Shown here piece after piece: positions 8,230 to 14,804 of a DNA stretch of 64,000 nt. Position numbers and translations under genes: made by a program. How positions within the stretch are numbered: position 1 is the first letter of the stretch; every line of letters begins with the position of its first letter. The notes under the pieces were generated by a model that ran no database searches, was not told where the DNA came from, and saw only the letters and a list, made by a program, of their open reading frames with translations. This stretch comes from Thermochromatium tepidum ATCC 43061. Lineage in GTDB: Bacteria; Pseudomonadota; Gammaproteobacteria; Chromatiales; Chromatiaceae. Where the stretch lies: assembly GCF_009664085.1 (NCBI RefSeq), contig NZ_CP039268.1, forward strand, positions 288,501 through 352,500. Direction: 5' to 3'.

Positions 8230-9473
8230 TGCAAAGCGGATAGGTAGCCTTTACGCCAGAGCAGCACGGCCATACTGCCGGTTACCCACAGTTCAACCAG
8301 CAGCATGGTCTGCGCAGCACCTGGGGCTCCCCAATGTTGCGCCATAGGCCCGATGAGTAGCAGGCTGATGGCTGCCGCAGAGGCGAGAATGAGGTTGAAT
8401 CCTCGGTTGATGCCGTGCGGGAGCATGATTTGCACACCCAGCACGTTGGATAGACCAATGACGAGCGGCAGCGGTGCCAGCCAGCGCAGCACTTGTGCGG
8501 CGGGAGCAAAATCTTGTCCGCCGAGCAGCAAAATCAGCCAATCTGAGAGGGCCCAGAGCGAAAGGCTCGCGCTGCCAGCAATCAACACGACGGCCAGAGC
8601 GCTGCGCTTGATAAGGGTGTAGGCCGCCTCACCGTCGTTTTGAACCAGATGACTCATGCGGGGGAAAAGTGCTTGAGACAGCGGAACTAGGAGCGATTGA
8701 GCAGCAGAACGCAACTTGTCAGCAAGGTTGAAGTAGGCCAGCGCAACCGGCCCAGCAACCCAACCTAGCACTAGCGGCACGAGGGTAGTATAGAGGCTGA
8801 TGGATACGCGGGAGCCGAAAAGCGCACCGCCCTCACGCAAGACGCCGCGGATTTCCGGCCAGCGCGGGCGGTACCACGCGACGATGGATTGTCGATGTAT
8901 CCACCACAAGGACAGGACGCCGGCCAGCATAGCGGCGCCACCCTGGATGATGAGGACCCAGATGGCGTCACTCGGCTGCCGAATCAGCAGAAAGATGGGG
9001 ATGAGGGCCAAGCCGCGCGTGAGCAGTTGAAGGGCAGCGACCACCTGCAACCGCTCCAGCCCTTGCAGAAACCAAATGGGAAAGAGCGCGGAGGCAATGA
9101 CGGTGATAAAGGCGGCGGCGTAGAGCGGAGCATCCGGTCGCAGACGGTCGGTGACCATGATAACCCCGGCTGCTATCACCGCAGCAAGCAGCACGAGCAG
9201 CCATTGCGCCACCCAGGTGGCGGCAAAGATACGGTTGACTTCCGCAGGGTCGCTTCGATTCGCTGCCACCTTGCGGGTGGCACTCCACGAAAAACCGTAG
9301 TCCACCAGCAGCACAAAGTAGGTCATCACGACCTGGGCAAAGGCAACCTTGCCGAAAGCCTCGGCACCCAGTACCCGGGTCAGGTAGGGCAGGGTGATCA
9401 GCGGAATGACGTAGTTGCTGATCTGCACCACCCCCATGGCGGCGATGTTGGTGCGTAGGCATGGCGTCGTCAT
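8214..9473 (-). CDS. Polysaccharide flippase (Wzx/PST family)
   Basis: The product is an integral membrane protein of about 419 residues with 11-13 hydrophobic segments along its length, as in the PST/Wzx branch of the MOP flippase superfamily. These proteins move undecaprenyl-linked repeat units across the inner membrane. The early PLITLPYLTRVLGAEAFGKVAFAQ segment is a recognisable family hallmark. The ATG at 9473 is preferred over 9521 because AGGAAAA lies 7 bases upstream. It is the first clear gene of the minus-strand half of the polysaccharide locus and overlaps glf by 16 bases. No polymerase (wzy) or ligase is in view. Confidence 0.88.
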   Translation of the reverse strand: MTTPCLRTNIAAMGVVQISNYVIPLITLPYLTRVLGAEAFGKVAFAQVVMTYFVLLVDYGFSWSATRKVAANRSDPAEVNRIFAATWVAQWLLVLLAAVIAAGVIMVTDRLRPDAPLYAAAFITVIASALFPIWFLQGLERLQVVAALQLLTRGLALIPIFLLIRQPSDAIWVLIIQGGAAMLAGVLSLWWIHRQSIVAWYRPRWPEIRGVLREGGALFGSRVSISLYTTLVPLVLGWVAGPVALAYFNLADKLRSAAQSLLVPLSQALFPRMSHLVQNDGEAAYTLIKRSALAVVLIAGSASLSLWALSDWLILLLGGQDFAPAAQVLRWLAPLPLVIGLSNVLGVQIMLPHGINRGFNLILASAAAISLLLIGPMAQHWGAPGAAQTMLLVELWVTGSMAVLLWRKGYLSALQWRNT

Positions 9474-9528
9474 GGCTAGTTTTCCTAAACTAACGCTCCG
9501 AGCCGTGCGGTTGCCAAGCAACCGCGAG

Positions 9529-9708
9529 TCACAACTTCACTTCCCCTCCACCATCTCCCGCGGCAGTACGGACTTGATGTCCTATAGCACCCCCATCGGG
9601 CGCAAGCCAGGAACGGATGGTGGGGCCGCGCTCATCTCTGCTCGAGACGGCGCGTTCTGCAATCAGGGCTTTGACCTCGTCCCAGCTCATTTCAGTCGTG
9701 GCGGACAT
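9529..9708 (-). CDS. Small hypothetical protein, 59 residues
   Basis: A short frame starts at ATG 9708 behind a perfect AAGGAG seven bases upstream and ends at TGA 9529, 56 bases before the flippase start on the same strand. Its first part (MSWDEVKALIAE) resembles the opening of coiled-coil bacterial proteins such as the DUF3782 group. The rest is glycine-rich and matches nothing I know. It may be a fused remnant of a longer gene rather than a functional peptide. Confidence 0.35.
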   Translation of the reverse strand: MSATTEMSWDEVKALIAERAVSSRDERGPTIRSWLAPDGGAIGHQVRTAAGDGGGEVKL

Positions 9709-9824
9709 CGATGAACTCCTTATGCCTTATGCCTTCTTCCCGCCTTCGAGGCGCCATACACTCGGCGCGTTCACCCAACACGCCGCTCGATCATGATGCC
9801 CACGATCCTAGCAGAAGAGCAGGA

Positions 9825-9860
9825 AGAGGGGTCAGGTCTTGCATTGACACATCCGCTCCC
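9825..9860 (-). repeat. REP-like motif with conserved tail
   Basis: GGGGTCAGGTCTTGCA followed by TTGACACATCCGCT is shared almost base for base with 12324-12357. The core alone recurs at 1358 and 12450. Sharing of about 30 bases suggests a mobilised unit rather than chance. Confidence 0.6.
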
Positions 9861-9910
9861 GCTTTCCTTATACCATCCGGGTCCCGGTAAAGGCGGAGCG
9901 CAAAGAAACG

Positions 9911-9992
9911 CATGTAGGAGCGCCTTCAGGCGCGATCGATGCGTTTGCTGTCACACCAACCGCCAAAATCGCGGCTAAAGCCGCTCCTACGG
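9911..9992. repeat. Inverted REP pair (REPIN-like)
   Basis: GTAGGAGCGCCTTCAGGCGCGATC at 9914-9937 faces ATCGCGGCTAAAGCCGCTCCTAC at 9968-9990. Each half is itself a palindrome, and the two are inverted around a short loop. This matches the widespread GTAGGAGCGGCTT..GCCGCGA REP family. Related copies lie near 46080-46110 and 50530-50556. Confidence 0.65.
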
Positions 9993-10267
9993 GATGCGTT
10001 GGCGGGGTAGGTGCCTTTGGGCGCGATCCACGTCGCGGCCGCGTCATGTCGGCATATTGGCTGGCAGGCTGAACATCGATGCCGACCAGTTCCCCCCTTG
10101 TCGCCAAAGTCGAGCACGACACCTTCAGCCACCTCGTCACTTTCTACGCTGGGCCTCTCTAGAAGATATGTTACAGGGAGCCGGTCTGGGGGTCGTATGA
10201 GGGCCGCACATCTAATACCGCTTGCAACGGACGGAAGTCGAAGCGGTTGTGCATACCCCCGTACCGA

Positions 10268-10570
10268 TCAGGCAATTTCAATCACCCGCTCACCCCGCTC
10301 GATTGCAGCCATGAGCAGTGCAGCGCGCCGTGTGTTGCCAACGCGGACCCAGACAATCTGAGGGCCGCCGGGCTCGCACAGGGCGCGAACGGAAAAATCT
10401 TCGTCCTTGGTGAGGATGATTGCTGCGGTGTCGCTTGCCCGCGTCCAGGTTTCGGCGTCTGTTGTGCCGTCCCCGCCAAAATCGAATACGTGCTCGGCAT
10501 CATGGCCGTTCGCAACCAGCTAGCGTGTCAATGCCGGAGGTAACTGCGCATCGACGATGAAGTGACTCAT
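10268..10570 (-). pseudogene. DUF5615 PIN-like toxin, amber-interrupted
   Basis: Read from ATG 10570, the frame gives MSHFIVDAQLPPALTR, then TAG at 10522-10520. It continues with LVANGHDAEHVF, a TKDEDF segment and IVWVRVGNTRRAALL to a stop at 10268. This is the full DUF5615 (PIN-like) layout with D7 and the KDEDF acidic motif, at the usual length of about 100 codons. Codon 17 is normally tryptophan (TGG), so a single G-to-A change explains the stop. The gene begins in an ATGA overlap with the DUF433 antitoxin fragment. Unless the amber codon is suppressed, the toxin is inactive. Confidence 0.8.
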
Positions 10571-10654
10571 GCCGCAGCGCGCAGGACCGTGTGGTCGAGG
10601 AATTGCGCAGCGAATTCCAGCGCCGCGGTAATGTCCCCTTCTTCGAGGTAGGGG
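10567..10654 (-). pseudogene. DUF433 antitoxin, C-terminal fragment
   Basis: The 3' part of a DUF433 gene (PYLEEGDITAALEFAAQFLDH, then TVLRAAA and stop) directly abuts the left end of the TnpB element. Joined to the 143-base N-terminal fragment at 12048-12190 it gives exactly 231 bases, a 76-residue DUF433 protein in a single frame. Its stop overlaps the DUF5615 start (ATGA), the usual coupling of this antitoxin-toxin pair. Confidence 0.85.
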
Positions 10655-10675
10655 CTCGACCAGTTTCGTTAATAG

Positions 10676-10703
10676 TTGAACTTTTTTGCGCGAATGTTAT
10701 AAT
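10676..10703 (+). promoter_or_regulatory. Sigma-70-like promoter of tnpB
   Basis: TTGAAC (10676-10681) and a perfect TATAAT (10698-10703) are separated by 16 bases. They lie inside the left end of the element, about 80 bases before the tnpB start. Confidence 0.7.
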
Positions 10704-10783
10704 ATCTGCATGTCACGCAAGATGGTCTTGCATCCAAGAGGCCGCCGAGTTCTTAGGGGTGTGTCCTCTGTGGAGGCTGCGCA

Positions 10784-12019
10784 ATGCTGATTGCCCACCG
10801 CATCGCGCTCGATCCAAACAACGTGCAGGCGACGTATTTCGCTCGCGCCGCTGGCACAGCCCGCTCTGCCTACAACTGGGCGCTGGCCGAGTGGAAGCGC
10901 CAGTACGAGGCATGGAAAGCCGACAATAGCCTACCCAAGCCTTCGCAAGCTGCGCTGCGGCGGCAATTGAACGCCATCAAGCGCGAGCAGTTCCCTTGGA
11001 TGCTCGAAGTCACGAAGAATGCGCCGCAGATGGCAATCATCCAGTTGGGTCAGGCGTTCCAGAACTTCTTCGCTGGCCGTGCCCGCTATCCGCAGTTTCG
11101 CAAGAAGGGCGTGCACGACCGCTTCACGCTCACCAACGACCAGTTCGAAATCGACGGTTCGCGCATTCGCATCCCCCATCTTGGCTGGGTGCGCATGCGC
11201 GAGCCGTTGCGTTTTGCTGGCAAGCTCATGTCGGCCACCGTCTCCCGTGTGGCCGACCGCTGGTTCGTCAGCATCACCGTGGACACGCCCGACACCTCGC
11301 ACCTGCCCAAGGCCGAAAACCAAGGCGCGGCAGGCGTTGATCTGGGCGTGTCGGCGCTGGCAACGCTCTCGACGGGAGAGACTATCCCAGGTCCAAAACC
11401 CCACAAGGCGCTGCTGGACCGATTGCGCAGGCTCTCGCGCAGCCTAAGTCGCAAGCAAAAAGGTTCGGCCAACCGCAAGAAGGCCAGGGCCAGACTGGCA
11501 AAGCTGCACGCCAGGATCGCCAACATCCGCTCGGATGCGCTGCACAAGCTCACGACAGACCTCACGCGCCGGTTTCATACCATCGCCATCGAGGATCTGA
11601 ACGTGCGCGGCATGATGAAGAACCGCCATCTGGCGCGCTCCATCGCCGACATGAGCTTCTTCGAGTTCCGCCGTCAGTTGGAGTACAAGGCGGCGATGAG
11701 CGGCGGGCAGGTGGTGGTGGCCGATCGCTTCTTTGCGAGCAGCAAGACATGCTTGGCGTGTGGGCACAAGCTTGTTGATTTGCCGTTGTCGGCGCGCCGG
11801 TGGACGTGCCCGGACTGCGGAAGTATCCACGACCGCGATGCGAACGCGGCGATCAATCTGAAAAAGGTGGCCGAGAGTTCGGCTGGCGGCTGCCAGCCCT
11901 TTCAGCGACACGCTGATTGCTCGGTGACAGCCTGTGGAGAGGCGGGCTCTGGTCTTGGGCGCACGCTCAAGACGAAACCGGCCTCTGGGAAGCAGGAAGT
12001 CAGCTTTGTTCCTGTGTGA
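10784..12019 (+). CDS. tnpB: RNA-guided endonuclease TnpB (OrfB, IS605 family), intact
   Basis: The 411-residue protein carries the N-terminal helix-turn-helix region (QATYFARAAGTARSAYNWAL) and a complete split RuvC domain: D186 (GVDLGV), E270 (AIEDLNV) and D352 (HDRDANAA). A four-cysteine zinc ribbon at C323/C326/C342/C345 lies between motifs II and III. Known TnpB proteins are guided by an omega-RNA made from the 3' end of the gene plus the element's right end, and they cut near a TAM adjoining the left end. The start is set by GGAGG nine bases upstream. All catalytic residues are present, so the nuclease may be active. The C-terminal tail (KQEVSFVPV) is typical of the family. Confidence 0.92.
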   Translation: MLIAHRIALDPNNVQATYFARAAGTARSAYNWALAEWKRQYEAWKADNSLPKPSQAALRRQLNAIKREQFPWMLEVTKNAPQMAIIQLGQAFQNFFAGRARYPQFRKKGVHDRFTLTNDQFEIDGSRIRIPHLGWVRMREPLRFAGKLMSATVSRVADRWFVSITVDTPDTSHLPKAENQGAAGVDLGVSALATLSTGETIPGPKPHKALLDRLRRLSRSLSRKQKGSANRKKARARLAKLHARIANIRSDALHKLTTDLTRRFHTIAIEDLNVRGMMKNRHLARSIADMSFFEFRRQLEYKAAMSGGQVVVADRFFASSKTCLACGHKLVDLPLSARRWTCPDCGSIHDRDANAAINLKKVAESSAGGCQPFQRHADCSVTACGEAGSGLGRTLKTKPASGKQEVSFVPV

Positions 12020-12047
12020 GCAGGAATGAGTAAGTCTGATGGAACGG
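11880..12047 (+). ncRNA. Probable omega-RNA region of the TnpB element
   Basis: In characterised TnpB systems the guide RNA scaffold overlaps the 3' end of tnpB and stops at the right end of the element, with the guide taken from the flanking DNA. By that rule the scaffold would lie here and the guide would begin at 12048. The only direct sequence support is the conserved terminal 23 bases shared with the second TnpB copy. The 5' boundary is a guess. Confidence 0.4.
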
Positions 12048-12190
12048 TAATCCGCGAGAATCTCTTCACGCGCAGCTCCGGCCGCCAACAGGTCAAGCAC
12101 ATCCTTGACCCTGACCCTCGTCCCACGAATACAGGGCCGCCCCCCGCATACTTCGGGGTTGACCGTAATCCTGCGCAGTTCAGTTGTCAT
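12048..12190 (-). pseudogene. DUF433 antitoxin, N-terminal fragment
   Basis: From ATG 12190, behind AAGGAG, the frame encodes MTTELRRITVNPEVCGG, then RPCIRGTRVRVKDVL and EEILADY. That is the N-terminal two thirds of a DUF433 protein of the antitoxin type found with DUF5615 toxins. Translation then runs into the right end of the TnpB element, so an active product would be a chimera. The remaining third is at 10567-10654. Confidence 0.85.
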
Positions 12191-12472
12191 GCTCGCTTGC
12201 TCCTTGGCTCATTGCGAGCGGTGCATCCATGATTCAGACGCATCCGCCTGGGCATGTTGGCTTTACTCGTGGTTGTCCATGGCATTGTAGCCGTGCTGCT
12301 TGATGAGTTCATCACAAGAAGGAGAGGGTCAGGTCTTGCATTGACACATCCGCTTCCCCTGTACCCGCCACCACGCCCGCCTGCTGTTTTGCACTTGCCG
12401 GTGGTTCATGCCGTGTCACGTGGCGATGGCCGTGAGTATGGCGATGCATCAATGCAAGACCTGACCCCGGCT
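12191..12472. other. Intergenic stretch with an inverted pair of REP-like motifs
   Basis: No gene is recognised. GGGTCAGGTCTTGCA on one strand (12324-12357 with its conserved tail) and the reverse word ATGCAAGACCTGACCCC (12450-12466) face each other about 95 bases apart. This is the arrangement of a REPIN. The stretch lies between the DUF433 start and the manC-like scar. Confidence 0.5.
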
Positions 12473-12481
12473 GTGTGAGTT

Positions 12482-12569
12482 CTTCCATAATGGTCGTCGA
12501 TGCGGACGATGTCGTCAGCCGCGTGCCCGAGCCGCCTGCGAGGATGATGGGGACGATGGCGGGATTCAC
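12482..12569 (-). pseudogene. Scar of a mannose-1-phosphate guanylyltransferase gene
   Basis: From GTG 12569 the frame reads VNPAIVPIILAGGSGTRL, the N-terminal nucleotide-binding loop of the ManC/AlgA/CpsB family. Directly after it, in another frame, comes ADDIVRIDDHYGRT, the typical C-terminal end of the same family. The roughly 430 residues in between are missing. The simplest explanation is one large internal deletion that joined the two ends. The REP-like motif lies just beyond. GDP-mannose genes fit a polysaccharide locus, so this may be what is left of a former member. Confidence 0.6.
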
Positions 12570-12826
12570 GGTTGCAACCCCACTCCACGACGCTTTGGCG
12601 CTTTTCGTGCGCGTGCGCTGTGCCATTCGTTTCGCAGCTTCGCAATGCGCTTGAGCTTGATGTCGAAGCCCAAGACGGGGTGGCGCTTGCCAAATTCGAC
12701 GAAGCTCAGCAGCACGTGCGCGGGTTTGCCACGGTCGGTGATGATGACCGGACCGCGGCACGCCGCTCTTTTGGCGCGCGTGACGTCCTGGTTGAGCGCC
12801 CGGCTGGACAGGGTCGTGATGGTCAC
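12566..12826 (-). CDS. Phd/YefM-type antitoxin, altered C-terminus
   Basis: From GTG 12826 the protein starts VTITTLSSRALNQDVTRAKR, then GPVIITDRGKPAHVLLSF. This is the conserved DNA-binding N-terminal half of Phd/YefM antitoxins. From about residue 45 the sequence no longer follows the family and ends in a basic stretch of some 40 residues, so the toxin-neutralising part is probably lost or frameshifted. No intact toxin gene follows. Instead the manC-like scar abuts it. It may still bind DNA, or it may simply be a remnant. Confidence 0.6.
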   Translation of the reverse strand: MTITTLSSRALNQDVTRAKRAACRGPVIITDRGKPAHVLLSFVEFGKRHPVLGFDIKLKRIAKLRNEWHSARARKAPKRRGVGLQP

Positions 12827-13074
12827 GGGGGATCCCCTTCGCCAAAAGAGTGTAGTTATGTTACTACTCGGCCGATTGTTGGTGTGGCGCACCGCGGTAT
12901 GCGGGTAGTTTTGCATCATGCTCAGGCGGGCAGAACATCCCAGCCCAGGTCGCGCGTTGAAATCCGTTCAAGTCGCCCCATTGGGAATAACGCGCCTGAT
13001 CTGTGCTCGCAATGGCACCTTGCCTGATCCAGGCGCGTTGCATAACGATTAAAACACCCTGGAGGAGTCTGCCA

Positions 13075-13863
13075 ATGCCACATGTCATGACGGCCGATCG
13101 TTACGACGGCCAAATGGGTCTTCGCGTCGCGACCATCGATTTCAGTCACCCCTGGGAGTGGCTGCGCAAGGGCTGGTCCGATATTCGGGCTGCGCCCGGC
13201 TACAGCCTGACCTATGGCACCGGGATCGTGCTGCTCAGTCTGCTCATCACCACGCTGATGATCCTCGGCAAGCTGACCTTTCTGGTGCCCTTCCTGGTGG
13301 CGGGGTTCTTTTTGATGGCGCCGATGCTGTCGATCGGGCTCTATCAGATGAGCGCCCATCTGGAACGCGGCGAGTCGCTGAAATCCTGTCAGGCCCTAGA
13401 GGCCTTCCGACGCAATCAGGGACAGTTGGGGATGGTCTCGGCCTTTCTGTTCGTGACCCTGCAGGCCTGGCTGGTGGTCTCACTGGTGTCGATCGCCCTG
13501 TTGTTCGACGATCCCTTCCCGACGCTCGATCACTTCCTGCCGGTCATATTCTTCTCGGGTGAGCATCTGTTGCTGCTGGCAACCATCACCGTCATCGGCG
13601 CCGGCTTCGCGGCCGTCGTCTTCGGGATCATGGTCATCACCGTACCCTTGCTGACGGATCGGCATATCGATGCCCTGACCGCGATGCGCACCAGTGCGCG
13701 CGCCGTGAGGCAAAATCCGGGCCCTATGCTGCTCTGGGCCGGGTTGATCGTGCTGATCGTGGGCGCGGGGCTGGCGACCTTCTATCTGGGGCTCTTCATC
13801 GCCATCCCGCTGGTGGGGCATGCCAGCTGGCATGCCTATCGCGATCTGGTGCCCAGTCCCTGA
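13075..13863 (+). CDS. DUF2189 family integral membrane protein
   Basis: The 262-residue protein is preceded by GGAGGAG seven bases before ATG 13075. After a soluble N-terminal stretch (FSHPWEWLRKGWSDIRAAPGYSL) come about six hydrophobic segments, arranged as in DUF2189 proteins, which occur widely in proteobacteria with unknown role. A MSAHLERGESL loop and a VGHASWHAYRDLV C-terminus are family hallmarks. It stands alone: decayed DNA lies upstream and the convergent sulfotransferase ends 2 bases away. Confidence 0.85.
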   Translation: MPHVMTADRYDGQMGLRVATIDFSHPWEWLRKGWSDIRAAPGYSLTYGTGIVLLSLLITTLMILGKLTFLVPFLVAGFFLMAPMLSIGLYQMSAHLERGESLKSCQALEAFRRNQGQLGMVSAFLFVTLQAWLVVSLVSIALLFDDPFPTLDHFLPVIFFSGEHLLLLATITVIGAGFAAVVFGIMVITVPLLTDRHIDALTAMRTSARAVRQNPGPMLLWAGLIVLIVGAGLATFYLGLFIAIPLVGHASWHAYRDLVPSP

Positions 13864-13865
13864 GA

Positions 13866-14525
13866 TCAGGGATCAAAACGGTAATCGAGCATCTGGATGT
13901 CGCGCGCAAAGTGGCGCGCGACCAGTTCGGCGGTCTCGTCGCTGTAATAGCTCCGGTAGTCGTGCCTCCGATCCCGGGCCTGGCGCTCGTGGGGGAGGGG
14001 GGGAGTGGGGATGCCGATGCGTGTGCAGATGGTCGCAAAGTCCTCAGGCAACCGCTCGTAGCGCCCGATGAAATCGACGATGATCTTGCCGCTGAGGTCG
14101 ATCAGATAATCGGTCTGGAGGGCGATCGAGGTATCGATGTGGTACTGATAAGGTCGCTCTGGATCGAGCTTCCAGCGCAGAAAATCCTCGAACGTCTCAC
14201 GCCCGCCGAGATACTGCGGGCGTTCGCGCCGAATGTGGTGAAAGGAGCTGACCTGGAGATCCCAGGGATTGCGCACGAAGGCAAACTTAAACAGGCTGTC
14301 GAAATACTCCTTGGGCAATAGCTCTTTGGCCGCGATCACCTTGGCGTGACGTGGCAGCTTGGTCGCGATCCTGTGTCCGCTCAGATGGCTGAAGCGACTG
14401 CACAGGAACATCGGGTAGTACCAGGGGTCGCGCCAGCGGAGCCCGGCGAGTGCGGCGCGCACGCTGGTGCCGCCGGTCTTGGCGATATGGATGAATAGGA
14501 AGCGGTATTTGGGCGACAGGAGCAT
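13866..14525 (-). CDS. Sulfotransferase family 2 protein
   Basis: The 219-residue protein has the two PAPS-binding segments of Sulfotransfer_2 (carbohydrate sulfotransferase-like) proteins. These are the 5'-phosphosulfate loop FIHIAKTGGTSVRAAL near residue 12 and the 3'-phosphate segment FAFVRNPWDLQVSSF near residue 82. Such proteins transfer sulfate from PAPS to sugars on surface glycans. It faces the membrane protein gene, with its stop two bases from that stop. A sulfated exopolysaccharide would fit the nearby glycosyltransferase locus, but no operon link exists. Confidence 0.8.
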   Translation of the reverse strand: MLLSPKYRFLFIHIAKTGGTSVRAALAGLRWRDPWYYPMFLCSRFSHLSGHRIATKLPRHAKVIAAKELLPKEYFDSLFKFAFVRNPWDLQVSSFHHIRRERPQYLGGRETFEDFLRWKLDPERPYQYHIDTSIALQTDYLIDLSGKIIVDFIGRYERLPEDFATICTRIGIPTPPLPHERQARDRRHDYRSYYSDETAELVARHFARDIQMLDYRFDP

Positions 14526-14546
14526 GGTGTGGGATGGTCGCGTGGA

Positions 14547-14804
14547 TTAGTGAAACGCTGAATGACTCCCTCCTTCTGGGAGAGAGTGGGGGTGAGTGAA
14601 ATAAGCACATGATTTCATTAGCCCCCTCACCCGCCTCTCCCCCGCACGCGGGGGAGAGGGGCCTTCATCGTGTCCATCACCGGCTATTGACCGGCCGCCC
14701 CCCCGCACGCGGGGGAGAGGGCCTGGAGGCGGAGGCGCGGCGCAAGGGGGCCGAGCCGCCCCCCCGCACGCGGGGGAGAGGGGATTGAATCAGCATTTCC
14801 TTAG
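14547..14804. repeat. MITE-like unit with terminal inverted repeats
   Basis: TTAGTGAAACGCTGAATGA at 14547-14565 is matched in inverted orientation by TGAATCAGCATTTCCTTAG at 14786-14804. A second unit with the same ends (CTTAGGGAAACGCTGAATAAA and its inverse) lies at 50497-50616. The right end overlaps the xerC stop codon. The interior contains the 61-bp palindrome array. No transposase is encoded. Confidence 0.55.
14635..14783. repeat. Three palindromes at an exact 61-bp period
   Basis: CCCCCGCACGCGGGGGAGAGGG occurs at 14635-14661, 14698-14721 and 14759-14783. The GCACGCG centres are at 14644, 14705 and 14766, exactly 61 bases apart. The last two share 28 bases (GCCGCCCCCCCGCACGCGGG then GGAGAGGG). 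The spacers of about 33 bases are unrelated to each other. No cas gene is present in the window. Confidence 0.6.

Larger units (their letters stand above)
9709..10267. other. Repeat-rich intergenic stretch without a recognisable gene
   Basis: No frame here shows family similarity. The stretch holds one TGCAAGACCTGACCCC-type motif (9825-9860, with an adjoining conserved tail) and an inverted pair of GTAGGAGC-type REP palindromes (9911-9992). It separates the polysaccharide locus from the toxin-antitoxin/TnpB patch. Confidence 0.5.
10655..12047 (+). mobile_element. IS605/IS1341-type TnpB element (1393 bp)
   Basis: Both ends can be set because removing 10655-12047 restores a DUF433 reading frame without loss or duplication of a base, as expected for IS200/IS605 insertion. 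The left end carries the tnpB promoter. The right end ends in AATGAGTAAGTCTGATGGAACGG, and nearly the same end is found on the second copy at 19540-19565. There is no tnpA, so mobility would need a TnpA elsewhere. The bases 5' of the left end on this strand are AGGTAGGGG. The guide-like bases next to the right end start TAATCCGCG. Confidence 0.85.

Noticed and set aside
10784..12019. Cas12f-like effector
   Set aside because: Size, tail and end sequences are those of IS605-type TnpB, and no array or adaptation genes are present.
11444..12190. Apparent 248-residue minus-strand protein starting with a DUF433 N-terminus
   Set aside because: Only the first 48 codons are DUF433. The rest is antisense of tnpB and the element's right end, so it is reported as a broken gene plus a mobile element.
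14635..14783. CRISPR array
   Set aside because: Two spacers only, first repeat degenerate, no cas genes, and the block is enclosed by MITE-like ends. Kept as a repeat, with CRISPR noted as a possibility.
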